The notes beneath the pieces were generated by a model that had not been told where the DNA came from, made no database searches, and was given only the letters and a program-made list of their open reading frames with translations. 64,000 nt of DNA from Bacillus sp. OV166. GTDB taxonomy: Bacteria > Bacillota > Bacilli > Bacillales > Cytobacillaceae. The DNA lies in contig NZ_FXWM01000001.1 in assembly GCF_900177675.1 (NCBI RefSeq), forward strand, positions 2,365,001 to 2,429,000. The letters are read 5' to 3'. Position numbers and translations under genes: made by a program. This document shows positions 44,748 through 53,459 of the stretch, piece after piece. The first letter of the stretch is position 1. Every line of letters starts with the position of its first letter.

Positions 44748-44959
44748 GTTTAGAAAATAAATTTATAAACTGCGGGTAAGCGTTTCGACATAAAGTTCCA
44801 AGTTTTATATGTTCCTTCCGCTTTTGTTCATAGTTTTAGATAAAGCCTTGGATTGTTCAAAAAAAAGGGGGTTTTAAAATAAAAACACTTTTAAATTTTC
44901 TAAAAACTAATCTTGACAATATAATGATTCCATTTTAGAATTAGTTTATAAATAAAACA

Positions 44960-44979
44960 TTGTTTTATATATAAAACAA
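44960..44979. promoter_or_regulatory. IclR-regulon operator-like site 5 (perfect palindrome)
   Basis: TTGTTTTATATATAAAACAA, identical to 39131-39150, 42 bases before the cupin gene that heads the catabolic operon. A degenerate extra arm (TTTATAAATAAAACA) sits directly to its left. Confidence 0.65.
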
Positions 44980-45020
44980 AATGCAAGTAAAGAACAATGA
45001 ATAAAGGGAGGATTTATAAA

Positions 45021-45554
45021 ATGACAAAAGAAACTTTTTCGGTTAAAGAATTTGAAAAAAAATATGTGGCTCGCTTGGAAGACCGTACACTTGATTGGAA
45101 TGTCTTAAAGTTCCAGGAGGAAATTGCCCCAGCTTATAGACGTGCACAATTGCGGTATATTGGACGAGGTGCTACTGCGAATAATGATTCAAATGTAATT
45201 GCAGCGGAACATTTTACATTAAGTACAATGGTGCTTCCTCCAGGATGTATCGGGCCGTTGCACCTCCACGATGATGTAGAAGAAGTATTTTTTATTCTTG
45301 AGGGAGAAGTTACAGCGTTAATTCAGGAAGACAGCAACAGTGAAGTTCATGAAATTAAACTGAATGCGAGAGACTGCATCAGCAGCCCTCCAGGAGTATA
45401 TCGCGGGATCAGAAATGATGGGAAAGAAGAGGCGCGTATGCTCGTTATGCTTGGAGCAGTTAAGCCTAATTTGCCAACCTATCCAGAAGGTAGCGCACTT
45501 GAAGAACTACGTAAACAACGTGCTAAAGAAAGAGAAGCAATCATTAAAGGTTGA
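45021..45554 (+). CDS. cupin-domain protein
   Basis: A 177-residue single-cupin protein. Motif 1 is GPLHLHDDVEEVFFILEGE (two His and one Glu for metal, residues about 79-97); motif 2 begins near SSPPGVYRGIRN (about 125) and lacks the usual final His. Roles in aromatic pathways include ring-cleavage dioxygenases and accessory proteins. It is first in the island, behind the perfect operator palindrome. The ATG at 45021 follows GGGAGG by eight bases, better than the ATG at 44997. Enzyme activity cannot be claimed. Confidence 0.78.
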   Translation: MTKETFSVKEFEKKYVARLEDRTLDWNVLKFQEEIAPAYRRAQLRYIGRGATANNDSNVIAAEHFTLSTMVLPPGCIGPLHLHDDVEEVFFILEGEVTALIQEDSNSEVHEIKLNARDCISSPPGVYRGIRNDGKEEARMLVMLGAVKPNLPTYPEGSALEELRKQRAKEREAIIKG

Positions 45555-45577
45555 TTAATAAAATAGAAAAGTCACAG

Positions 45578-45600
45578 CTGCATTATGAAAAGTAATGCAG
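45578..45600 (+). terminator. hairpin after the cupin gene
   Basis: CTGCATTA and TAATGCAG form an 8-bp stem, followed by TTGCCTTTTC. Probably a partial terminator that sets cupin expression above the rest. Confidence 0.5.
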
Positions 45601-45625
45601 TTGCCTTTTCTAGAGGGTCGCCAAG

Positions 45626-45639
45626 TGAAACCGCTTTCT
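45626..45639. promoter_or_regulatory. candidate CcpA cre site inside the island
   Basis: TGAAACCGCTTTCT differs at two positions from TGAAAGCGCTTTCA. It lies between the cupin and the rest of the catabolic genes and could act as a transcription roadblock under good carbon supply. Confidence 0.5.
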
Positions 45640-45676
45640 GATGAGAGGGATATCTGTTTAATGGGAGGTATAAAAA

Positions 45677-45811
45677 GTGCTTGGAATTACTCATTTACGA
45701 CATATTAGTTTGATAACGTCGAATTTTGAAGAACAAGTCCAGGCTGGGTAGATGGAGCAGTTAACGTTCGTTAATGCGGCGAATCGAGAAGCTACATATT
45801 TAAAGGAGTGA
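45677..45811 (+). pseudogene. remnant of a VOC-fold (extradiol dioxygenase/glyoxalase-like) gene
   Basis: A GTG behind a proper GGGAGG begins MLGITHLRHISLITSNFEEQ, the standard N-terminus of a vicinal-oxygen-chelate protein with its first metal histidine. After a TAG at 45749 the same frame continues with LTFVNAANREATYLKE, like the fourth strand of the same module (YFRA.NRE.Y), and stops. About ten residues between them and the whole C-terminal part are missing. The gene is therefore deleted, with its translation start still in place before the SDR gene. In aromatic clusters such genes encode ring-cleaving dioxygenases. Confidence 0.6.
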
Positions 45812-45815
45812 CGAG

Positions 45816-46607
45816 ATGGACTTAGGTTTGAAAGGAAAAGTTGCTGTTATTATGGGAGGCACATCAGGTGTCGGATTAAAAACAGCAGAAATGTTTTTAG
45901 GTGAAGGCGCAAAAGTAGCTATATGTGGAAGAAGCGAAGAGCGCATGGAAAATGCCCAACATCAATTGCAATCATTTGGGAACAAAGAAGATATTTTTGC
46001 ATCAACTTGTGACGTTACCTCGAAATCAGATGTTGAATCGTTTATTAATAGCACATCAGAAAAGTTAGGCGGAATTGATATATTAGTAAATGCTGCTGGA
46101 CAAAGCGTGATGGGTTATTTTTTTGACATTACAGATGAACAGTGGCAAGAACAAATTCAATTAAAGTATTTTGCTATCATTTATGCGGTTCGTTCTGCTC
46201 ATCCACACCTTGTTAAAAGAGGTGGCGGGCGGATTATTAATATTAATGCAACGCTTGCTAAAGAGCCTGAGCGTCACATGGTAGCGACTGCAGCTACACG
46301 GGCTGGTCTTTTAAATTTAAGCAAAACTTTGTCTCAAGAACTGGCCTTAGACAATATATTAGTGAATTCAGTTAGCCTCGGGTTGATTCGGACTGATCAG
46401 TGGGAGCGCAGAAGATTGAAAAATGCCCCTGATATGGATCCGGAAGAATATTATAGAGATCTTGCGAAAAAACGGAATATTCCACTTGGCCGTGTAGGTG
46501 AAGTGGAAGAAGTTGCTAGTGTTATTGTATTTCTAGCTTCAGACAAAGCGAGTTATGTAGCTGGCTCGACGATTGAAACTGCAGGAGCGATAGGTAAAGC
46601 GCTTTAA
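45816..46607 (+). CDS. SDR-family protein lacking the catalytic Tyr-Lys pair
   Basis: A 263-residue Rossmann-fold protein of the short-chain dehydrogenase family: glycine motif GGTSGVG (14-20), VNAAGQS at 91-97, and a C-terminal VIVFLASDKASYVAGSTIE. The catalytic YxxxK is replaced by T158 and R162 and the serine by N144/A145, so normal oxidoreductase catalysis is doubtful. It may use another chemistry or act as a lyase, isomerase or binding protein. AAAGGAG precedes the ATG, five bases after the VOC remnant. Same strand and spacing as the following catabolic genes. Confidence 0.8.
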   Translation: MDLGLKGKVAVIMGGTSGVGLKTAEMFLGEGAKVAICGRSEERMENAQHQLQSFGNKEDIFASTCDVTSKSDVESFINSTSEKLGGIDILVNAAGQSVMGYFFDITDEQWQEQIQLKYFAIIYAVRSAHPHLVKRGGGRIININATLAKEPERHMVATAATRAGLLNLSKTLSQELALDNILVNSVSLGLIRTDQWERRRLKNAPDMDPEEYYRDLAKKRNIPLGRVGEVEEVASVIVFLASDKASYVAGSTIETAGAIGKAL

Positions 46608-46637
46608 TTATATTACTAAACAAAGGTGGATATCACA

Positions 46638-48326
46638 ATGAAAAAACAAGAAGAGATAGAGTTTACAACAGCTGATGCCATTGTAAAAGAGCTAGTACGT
46701 GCAGGCGTAGAAACCGCTTTCGGTATTGTCAGTATTCATAATATGCCTATCTATGATGCCATTCTTAGAGAGGGAAGCATTAAGCTTATCTGTTCGCGTG
46801 GTGAGAGCGGTGCAGTCAATATGGCAGATGGTTATGCGCGTGCGACTGGAAAATTAGGTGTAGTTATTACAAGTACGGGAACAGGAGCAGGAAATGCAGC
46901 TGGTTCATTAGTTGAAGCTTGGGCTGCCGGCGTTCCACTTCTTCATCTTACCGGTGAAGTCGCATCTCCATATCTTGGAACAGGTAGAGGATACATACAT
47001 GAATGCAAAGATCAGCTCTCGATGATGAGCGGTGCATGTAAACATGCTGTACGGCTTAGAAGGCCGGAACAAACAGCTGCAGTAGTAAGAAAGGCGATTC
47101 AAGAAGCGTTAACTGCGCCGACTGGACCGGTATCACTGGAAATTCCGATTGACTTTCAATCGGCGATTATAGAGGATCTTTCACTTGATGGTGTACAAGT
47201 TGCAGAGTCTAAACAACAATCAACGGCATTTATTCCTGAACAAGCAGTGACAAAAATTATTGAAGCACGCCGTCCAGTAATCTGGGCAGGAGGCGGTGTC
47301 ATCACTGCTAATGCTTCACATGAGCTGCAACAATTGGCGGAAATTCTTGGCGCAGCAGTTATTACAAGTCAAACAGGAAAAGGTTCGATTCCAGAAGACC
47401 ACGAACAATGCATCGGACATTTTGCGGCATATGAGTCCACAAAAGAGTTTTTGCGAAATGCGGATTTATTGATCAGCGTAGGTGTCCGTTTTAGAGGGAA
47501 TGAAACGTCCAACTGGAAAGTACCTGTACCAGAAGAGCATATTGCAATTGATGCGGATTGGCAGGCAATCAACCGTAACTATAAAGCGACATTCGGTTTA
47601 GTTGGCGATGCAAAAGATTTGTTAGAAGCTCTCGTGCAAAAGCTCGAAGAAAAATCAGTTTCTGCAGTACCTTCTTATATAGAAGAAGTACGTTCCCTCA
47701 GAGATGAAGTGCGCGCTCAACTCCGTGAAACGCTCGGACCATATGAGCAATTTGTAGATGGAATGAGAGAAATATTGCCGCGCGATACCATTTTAGTTCG
47801 TGACGTAACTGTTCAGGCTAACGTTTGGGGAAGCCGTTTATTTGAAATTTATGAACCGAGAACATCCATTCATGCGTCAGGGGGCGGAATTGGTCAAGGC
47901 CTTCCAACAGCAATTGGTGCACAAATGGGCTGTCAAGATAAAACAGTTGTGCTGATGGCTGGAGACGGCGGGTTTATGGTCAATGTCGGGGAAATGGTTA
48001 CGGCAGCTGAAGAAAATTTACCTATCATCATTGTATTGTTTGATGACTCAGGCTACGGGGTTCTTCGCAATATCCAAGACGCTGCATATGGACGCCAAGT
48101 AGCTGTGGATTTATTGAGTCCTGATTTTGTAAAGCTTGCTGAGTCAATGCACTATGCTGCTGTACGGATTGGTTCTGGAGATGAATTTGTTAGCGAACTA
48201 AAAAAAGCAAAAGAAAGACGTAAACCGTCAATGATCGTTGTCGATATGGAAGCTGTTGGGCCAATGGCAAAACCGTTCGGCGGACCTCCAGGGGCAGCGG
48301 AAGCATTTAAACCAAAAAAAATATAA
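46638..48326 (+). CDS. ThDP-dependent enzyme of the acetolactate synthase/benzoylformate decarboxylase family
   Basis: A 562-residue three-domain thiamine diphosphate enzyme: Pyr domain with the activating glutamate E56 (SRGESGAVNMADGYAR), a central domain, and a PP domain with the GDG..N cofactor motif (MAGDGGFMVNVGE, near residues 440-455). Substrates of this family are 2-oxo acids that are decarboxylated or ligated. With an aldehyde dehydrogenase directly downstream, decarboxylation of an aryl-2-oxo acid to an aldehyde is the most sensible inference. No small regulatory subunit is present, arguing against branched-chain amino-acid synthesis. Start at 46638 behind AAAGGTGG. Confidence 0.82.
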   Translation: MKKQEEIEFTTADAIVKELVRAGVETAFGIVSIHNMPIYDAILREGSIKLICSRGESGAVNMADGYARATGKLGVVITSTGTGAGNAAGSLVEAWAAGVPLLHLTGEVASPYLGTGRGYIHECKDQLSMMSGACKHAVRLRRPEQTAAVVRKAIQEALTAPTGPVSLEIPIDFQSAIIEDLSLDGVQVAESKQQSTAFIPEQAVTKIIEARRPVIWAGGGVITANASHELQQLAEILGAAVITSQTGKGSIPEDHEQCIGHFAAYESTKEFLRNADLLISVGVRFRGNETSNWKVPVPEEHIAIDADWQAINRNYKATFGLVGDAKDLLEALVQKLEEKSVSAVPSYIEEVRSLRDEVRAQLRETLGPYEQFVDGMREILPRDTILVRDVTVQANVWGSRLFEIYEPRTSIHASGGGIGQGLPTAIGAQMGCQDKTVVLMAGDGGFMVNVGEMVTAAEENLPIIIVLFDDSGYGVLRNIQDAAYGRQVAVDLLSPDFVKLAESMHYAAVRIGSGDEFVSELKKAKERRKPSMIVVDMEAVGPMAKPFGGPPGAAEAFKPKKI

Positions 48327-48339
48327 AGGAGGATTGAAA

Positions 48340-49785
48340 ATGATTTCGACCTATCCAGTTGTTTCAGGAAGATACCTCGTTAATGGAGAATGGAAAGAAA
48401 TAAAAGAAACAGCCGATGTGATTAATCCTGCAAACACTTCAGAAGTAGTAGGCCAAGTGGCAATATGTTCTGAGGACATTGTAAATGAAGTGATAGAAGT
48501 GGCAGATAAAGCTTATGAAACCTGGTCTCGTTCTGATATAGGAGACCGAGCAGCCCTCATGAACACAGCGGCAGAAGAACTGGCGACTATCATCGAGGAA
48601 AATGTCACACTATTTGTACGGGAAAATGGAAAAACACTTGTAGAAGCTAAAAAAGATTTACTACGCTGTGTTGAGGTCATGAAGGGCTGCGCAGCAGAGC
48701 TGCTTAACTGGTGGAAACCAGAAGTGCTTCCAGGAAATCAAAAAGTCCATGTTAGAAGAAGAGCAAGGGGCGTCACAGCAGTGATCACACCATGGAATTC
48801 ACCCATGATTTTAACATTTAAACGAGTCATCCCAGCCGTTTTAGCAGGCAATACCGTCGTTGTAAAACCTGCTACAAATTGTCCGTTAACAATTATGACT
48901 TGTTTAAAAGTAGTCGCTGAACATTTTCCACCAGGCGTCATTAATATTGTGACAGGTTCAGGAAAAGTAATCGGTGACATACTTTGCTCTGATTCCCGCG
49001 TGCGTACCGTCGCATTTGTCGGCAGTACTGAAACAGGAAAAGATATTATGAAGAAGTCTGCAGGAAATCTCCAAAAAGTATATATGGAACTCGGCGGCAA
49101 TGATCCGGCAATTATTTTGGACGATGCAAACATGGATGAAGCAGCGATCAATCGTCTTAAAATGGGTATTTTACGAGCAGCAGGCCAAGTGTGCTCAACT
49201 ATTAAACGAGTGTATGTCCATGAATCACGTTATGAAGAAGTTGTGAAAAAATTAACGAAAGAGTTTGAACGGGTTGTTGTTGGTGATGGCATTCAGCCTG
49301 CTGTAACAATGGGGCCGTTAAATAATAAAGTGCAGTTTGATTATGTGAATGAGTTGATCAAACGTACAGTTAAGTCAGGTGCAGAAGTAATCACTGCCGG
49401 CATTCAACTTAATCCTGAATCGTGGGATCAAGGTTATTATATGCTTCCTTCGATTGTTACAGGAATCGATCAGCAAAGCGAAGTAGTTCGCGTCGAGCAA
49501 TTTGGACCAGTCATCCCTATTTTGCCTTTCTCTGATGTTGATGAAGCGGTAAAGTTAGCGAATGATAGTGAATTTGGTTTACGGGCGTCTGTTTGGACTG
49601 AGAATGAAGAATTAGCTATTGAGCTGGCCGATCGCCTCGAGGCAGGAGCTGTTTTCCATAATAATCATACCGTTTTCAGTGATTTGGCTCTCGACTTTCC
49701 GGGTTTAAAAGAAAGTGGTGTTTCCCGCGAAACGAGATATTGTGGACTGGAATTCTATGCAGATTCATACGGGTTTGCTGATTGA
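48340..49785 (+). CDS. aldehyde dehydrogenase
   Basis: A 481-residue NAD(P)-dependent ALDH: substrate/cofactor blocks TPWNSPMILTFKRVIPA and FVGSTETGK, general base Glu in MELGGNDP (about residue 251) and the catalytic cysteine C285 in GQVCST. It would oxidise the aldehyde made by the preceding ThDP enzyme to a carboxylic acid. ATG 48340 follows AAGGAGG; the frame is open 100 bases into the upstream gene but that part is out of context. Closest sense is the benzaldehyde/vanillin-type ALDHs, though specificity cannot be read. Confidence 0.88.
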   Translation: MISTYPVVSGRYLVNGEWKEIKETADVINPANTSEVVGQVAICSEDIVNEVIEVADKAYETWSRSDIGDRAALMNTAAEELATIIEENVTLFVRENGKTLVEAKKDLLRCVEVMKGCAAELLNWWKPEVLPGNQKVHVRRRARGVTAVITPWNSPMILTFKRVIPAVLAGNTVVVKPATNCPLTIMTCLKVVAEHFPPGVINIVTGSGKVIGDILCSDSRVRTVAFVGSTETGKDIMKKSAGNLQKVYMELGGNDPAIILDDANMDEAAINRLKMGILRAAGQVCSTIKRVYVHESRYEEVVKKLTKEFERVVVGDGIQPAVTMGPLNNKVQFDYVNELIKRTVKSGAEVITAGIQLNPESWDQGYYMLPSIVTGIDQQSEVVRVEQFGPVIPILPFSDVDEAVKLANDSEFGLRASVWTENEELAIELADRLEAGAVFHNNHTVFSDLALDFPGLKESGVSRETRYCGLEFYADSYGFAD

Positions 49786-49800
49786 GAAAGGGTGAATGGC

Positions 49801-50586
49801 ATGAAACTAGGGCTAATTGGGTGCGGTAATATCGGTACATTTCTGCTTCAGGCAATAAATAAGGACGGACTTCTTCCAGGTGGAAAAATCGTTTCGATTT
49901 ATGCACGCCGAGAAGAAATCGCAGCTCAACTAGCAGAGGAATTTGGGACACAGTCGTATCGAGATGTTGGCTCACTCCTTCATTCTGATGTGGATCTAGT
50001 CATTGAAGCAGCGACCATTGAAGCTGCTGAAGAGTACTCATTGAAAGTGCTTGAAGGTGGAAAAGATTTATTATTAAGTAGCATAGGAGTAATGGCCGAT
50101 GCTGCTTTTGAAAAAAGCGTACGCGAAATTTGCCGAAAAAATAATGTAAACGTTTTTCTTCCATCTGGTGCGATTGGAGGACTCGATGTACTAAAATCTG
50201 CAAAAGCCGTGAATGGACTTGAATCAGTGTCCATTACAACGAGAAAACCGACAAGCGCATTGCCAGCAGGTGCTTCATTAGAAAAAGAAACGGTTTTATT
50301 TGAAGGCTTTGCAGCTGAAGCAATTAAGCAGTTCCCGAGAAATATTAATGTTGCGATTGTGTTATCTTTAGCTGGTCTTGGTTCTGAAAAGACGAAAGTA
50401 AAAATTATTGCCGATCCAGATGTGTTGAAGAATAGCCATCTTATTGAAGCGTCAGGTTCGTTCGGAAAACTTAAGCTTGAAGTAGAAAATGATCCGATGC
50501 CAAACAATCCGAAAACGAGTTATTTAGCTGCGTTAAGTGTACTGGCTACGCTTCAAAACAAAGACAAGACTATTCTAGTTGGATAA
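49801..50586 (+). CDS. aspartate dehydrogenase (NadX) family protein
   Basis: A 261-residue protein: N-terminal Rossmann motif GLIGCGNIG and C-terminal domain with the family block FPRNINVAIVLSLAGLG, IIADPDVLKNSHLIE and NPKTSYLAALS, including the active-site histidine. Known members reduce iminoaspartate or oxidise L-aspartate with NAD(P). Here it sits between an aldehyde dehydrogenase and a Rieske oxygenase rather than with NAD-synthesis genes, so it may oxidise another amino acid to its imino or oxo acid. Alternatively it really handles aspartate, with the aspartase downstream. Start at 49801 behind AAAGGGTG. Confidence 0.8.
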   Translation: MKLGLIGCGNIGTFLLQAINKDGLLPGGKIVSIYARREEIAAQLAEEFGTQSYRDVGSLLHSDVDLVIEAATIEAAEEYSLKVLEGGKDLLLSSIGVMADAAFEKSVREICRKNNVNVFLPSGAIGGLDVLKSAKAVNGLESVSITTRKPTSALPAGASLEKETVLFEGFAAEAIKQFPRNINVAIVLSLAGLGSEKTKVKIIADPDVLKNSHLIEASGSFGKLKLEVENDPMPNNPKTSYLAALSVLATLQNKDKTILVG

Positions 50587-50623
50587 TGAATTAAGTGAAG
50601 CCCGTAGAGGGAGGAGTACAAGT

Positions 50624-51925
50624 ATGCTTAAAACTGATCAATCATTAAAAGAAATGTCGAAAGAGCAAGTGGTTAATTATTTGAACGAAACGGTCAAACC
50701 AGAGGATGGGGTAATCCCTGCTTACCTTTTAGGCGATCAAACTGTTTACGATTTAGAGCATGAAAAAGTATTTTTGAAAACGTGGGTTTTTGTCGGCCAT
50801 GAATCTGAAATCCCGAACACAGGGGACTTCATGACACGTGAACTTTCCGGATATTCACTCATAATTACACGTGATAAAGAAGGAGAAATTCGTGCTTTTT
50901 ATAATATGTGTACCCATCGTGGAATGAAACTATGTCGGGCTGACAAAGGGAATAAGTCTTTATTTACGTGTCCATATCACGGATTTAACTTTAAAAATAC
51001 AGGTGAGCTTGTTGGTGTTCCGCTTCAAAAAGATATTTATGGCGAGACGCTTAACCGTTCAGAAATGGGTCTTCACCAAGTGAAGCTTCAATCTTATAAA
51101 GGTCTTTTATTTGGAACATGGAATCAAGATGCGGAGCCGCTTGAAGAGTTTCTCGGCGATTTCAAATGGTATTTAGATATCGTTGTAGGACGCGCAGAAA
51201 TGGAAGTGATTGGGGCTCCTCAACGATTTATCGTGAACTCTAACTGGAAAGTCGGTTCTGATAACTTTGTTGGTGATTCCTATCATACGATGGTAACACA
51301 TGGTTCAATTGCAAAACTAGGAATGGTGCCAAATGCAACGTATTCAAAGCGCGGTTTTCAAATTTACACAGAAAACGGACATGGGCTAAATCTCGGAACA
51401 CCTAACCCTGACTTTGCTTTCCCGGAAGAATTGAAAGATGAATATAAAAATAATTTGTCTGAAGAACAATTTGAAGTGTTATCAAACTTGAAAAATATGA
51501 TTGGTAACGTTTTTCCGAACCTATCATTTTTAATTTCCCATACAAAAATAAAAGACCAGTTAATCTCTAACACTTCCATAAGAATGTGGCGGCCAATTGG
51601 TCTTAATAAGATGGAAGTAATCGCTTGGATGCTCGTTGAAAAAAACGCCCCTCAAGATTGGAAGGATCGTTCGAGAGATTCGTTTATCTTGACGTTTAGC
51701 CCATCTGGTATTTTTGAACAAGATGATACGGAGGTATTTACGGACATTACGGAAGCAGCCCAAGGCCCAATGCCTTTCCAAAATAAGTTAAATTATAACT
51801 ATACAATGGGTCTTCATCGCGAACCTGTTGAGTTTATCGGACCAGGTGTTGCCTTCAATGATAAATTTACAGAAGCGGCTCAGCGTAATTTCTACAAATA
51901 TTGGCTGGAATTAATGACGAAGTGA
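50624..51925 (+). CDS. Rieske ring-hydroxylating dioxygenase, alpha subunit
   Basis: Catalytic subunit that adds both atoms of O2 to an aromatic ring to give a cis-dihydrodiol. The 433-residue protein has the Rieske cluster ligands C96, H98, C116 and H119. The mononuclear iron ligands are H221 and H226 (in GDSYHTMVTH, with bridging D218) and an aspartate at 367 or 368 (FEQDD). Overall pattern is of the naphthalene/biphenyl/phenylpropionate type. The ATG at 50624 follows GGGAGGAG. No ferredoxin or reductase gene is in the island, so electrons must come from proteins encoded elsewhere. Such enzymes are uncommon in Bacillaceae. Confidence 0.9.
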   Translation: MLKTDQSLKEMSKEQVVNYLNETVKPEDGVIPAYLLGDQTVYDLEHEKVFLKTWVFVGHESEIPNTGDFMTRELSGYSLIITRDKEGEIRAFYNMCTHRGMKLCRADKGNKSLFTCPYHGFNFKNTGELVGVPLQKDIYGETLNRSEMGLHQVKLQSYKGLLFGTWNQDAEPLEEFLGDFKWYLDIVVGRAEMEVIGAPQRFIVNSNWKVGSDNFVGDSYHTMVTHGSIAKLGMVPNATYSKRGFQIYTENGHGLNLGTPNPDFAFPEELKDEYKNNLSEEQFEVLSNLKNMIGNVFPNLSFLISHTKIKDQLISNTSIRMWRPIGLNKMEVIAWMLVEKNAPQDWKDRSRDSFILTFSPSGIFEQDDTEVFTDITEAAQGPMPFQNKLNYNYTMGLHREPVEFIGPGVAFNDKFTEAAQRNFYKYWLELMTK

Positions 51926-51946
51926 TGAGCAGTAGGGGGAAGAAAA

Positions 51947-52456
51947 ATGAACGTAGAAAAAATGCTGACAAAATGTGAGTTTGAACAGTGGTTGTATGAT
52001 GAAGCACAATTACTTGATGACATTGAATTTGATGATTGGTTTCATTTAATGCACTCGAGCTTGCGTTATCAAATGCCTGTACGTGTTAATAAAGAAGGAG
52101 TAGAACGTCCAGACTATTCAACTGATATGTTTACGTTTAATGATGATATTGAGTTGTTAAAGCTTCGCGTGGAGCGTTTGAAAACGGATTATGCATGGGC
52201 GGAAATTCCTCCTTCAAGAACGCGCCGCTTTGTCAGCAATGTGCGTGTGAAAGACTTTGTTGAGGGTGAAAAGGCAGTTGTAAAGAGCTATTTGCTGATT
52301 TACCGTAGCCGAAGCACAGATATTCATCATGATTTAATTTCGGGTGAACGAAATGATGAATTTCTATTTGAAGATGGAAAATGGAAACTTTCCAAACGGG
52401 TATTCATTGTAGATCAAACAACAATAAATACAAGAAATCTTGCCATCTTCGTGTAA
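51947..52456 (+). CDS. ring-hydroxylating dioxygenase, beta subunit
   Basis: A 169-residue NTF2/SnoaL-like structural subunit that forms the alpha3-beta3 hexamer. Typical are the helix FEQWLYDEAQLLDDIEFDDW, YAWAEIPPSRTRRFVSNV and the final strand segment WKLSKRVFIVDQTT. It begins 21 bases after the alpha stop behind a GGGGGAAG. Pairing with the alpha gene confirms both. Confidence 0.9.
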   Translation: MNVEKMLTKCEFEQWLYDEAQLLDDIEFDDWFHLMHSSLRYQMPVRVNKEGVERPDYSTDMFTFNDDIELLKLRVERLKTDYAWAEIPPSRTRRFVSNVRVKDFVEGEKAVVKSYLLIYRSRSTDIHHDLISGERNDEFLFEDGKWKLSKRVFIVDQTTINTRNLAIFV

Positions 52457-52496
52457 CTATAATCACATATGAAAGATAACTAGAGAGGTGGAGACA

Positions 52497-53285
52497 ATGG
52501 TAATGGACTTAAAAGATAAAGTAGTGTTGATTACAGGTGGCGCTTCAGGGATAGGAGAAGCTGTCACACGCCGTTTTATACAAGAAGGAGCAAAAGTGAG
52601 CATTATCGGCCGCTCTTTAGAAACGTTAGAGAAAATGAAAGAAGAATTTGGTGAAAATATCCTCACTTATCAGGGAGATGTAAGCAAATACGAAGACAAT
52701 GAGCAAGCTGTCCAAGCTACTGTCAAAAAATTTGGAAAGTTAGATGTTTTTATCGCTAATGCTGGAGTATTCGATGGTTTTGCTAAATTTGCCGATGTGA
52801 CTCCTGATGCGCTTTCCGAAGCGTATGATTACCTTCTCAATATTAATGTAAAAGGTTCTTTTTTCGGCGCAAAAGCAGCTCTTGAAGAACTGCAAAAAAC
52901 AAATGGTAATATTATTTTTACTGTTTCTGGTGCGAGTTTCTATCCTGATGGCGGTGGAGTGTGGTACACAGCGAGCAAGCACGCTCAAATAGGACTGATG
53001 CGCCAGCTTGCGTTCGAACTCGCGCCGTCTATTCGCGTAAATGCGGTAGCACCAGGGGGCACACTGACAGCACTCTCGGTTATCCCACCGCTGCGTCCAT
53101 TTGTTAAAATCGTGGATAATGATACGAAAGCAAGCAGAATTAAAAAACGAAATGTACTTCAACTCGCCCAGATGCCAGAAGATCATGTTGCGGCGTATGT
53201 ACTTTTAGCATCCGACCAAGCACGCGCGATCACCGGTGAAGTTATTTCCAGCGATGGCGGATTGTCAGTGCGAGGACTTGGCTAA
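52497..53285 (+). CDS. cis-dihydrodiol dehydrogenase (BphB/HcaB-like SDR)
   Basis: Oxidises the dihydrodiol from the dioxygenase to a catechol. The 263-residue SDR strongly resembles biphenyl dihydrodiol dehydrogenase: ITGGASGIG, IANAGVFD, NIIFTVSGASFYPDGGG, catalytic YTASKH and the C-terminal SSDGGLSVRGLG. All catalytic residues are present, unlike the SDR at 45816. The ATG at 52497 follows GAGAGGTGG. BphB similarity suggests a non-carboxylated or side-chain-carboxylated ring rather than benzoate itself. Confidence 0.87.
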   Translation: MVMDLKDKVVLITGGASGIGEAVTRRFIQEGAKVSIIGRSLETLEKMKEEFGENILTYQGDVSKYEDNEQAVQATVKKFGKLDVFIANAGVFDGFAKFADVTPDALSEAYDYLLNINVKGSFFGAKAALEELQKTNGNIIFTVSGASFYPDGGGVWYTASKHAQIGLMRQLAFELAPSIRVNAVAPGGTLTALSVIPPLRPFVKIVDNDTKASRIKKRNVLQLAQMPEDHVAAYVLLASDQARAITGEVISSDGGLSVRGLG

Positions 53286-53357
53286 ATAAAAAAATGAAAT
53301 AAATAGACCTTTAGAAAGAAGGTTCTAAAATTTGTCATTTATGCATCAGCAATAATG

Positions 53358-53395
53358 GGGTCCGTTCATGTGGCATTGTCTGAACAAATGGACCC
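53358..53395 (+). other. hairpin between dihydrodiol dehydrogenase and hydrolase genes
   Basis: GGGTCCGTTCA pairs with TGAAC plus GGACCC across a bulge. No T-run follows, so it may process or partly terminate the message. Confidence 0.45.
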
Positions 53396-53459
53396 TACTT
53401 ATGAGAAGTAAAATCGGTGAAATATCAACTTTTTCATGGGAAGTCGGAGGACTGGTAGT

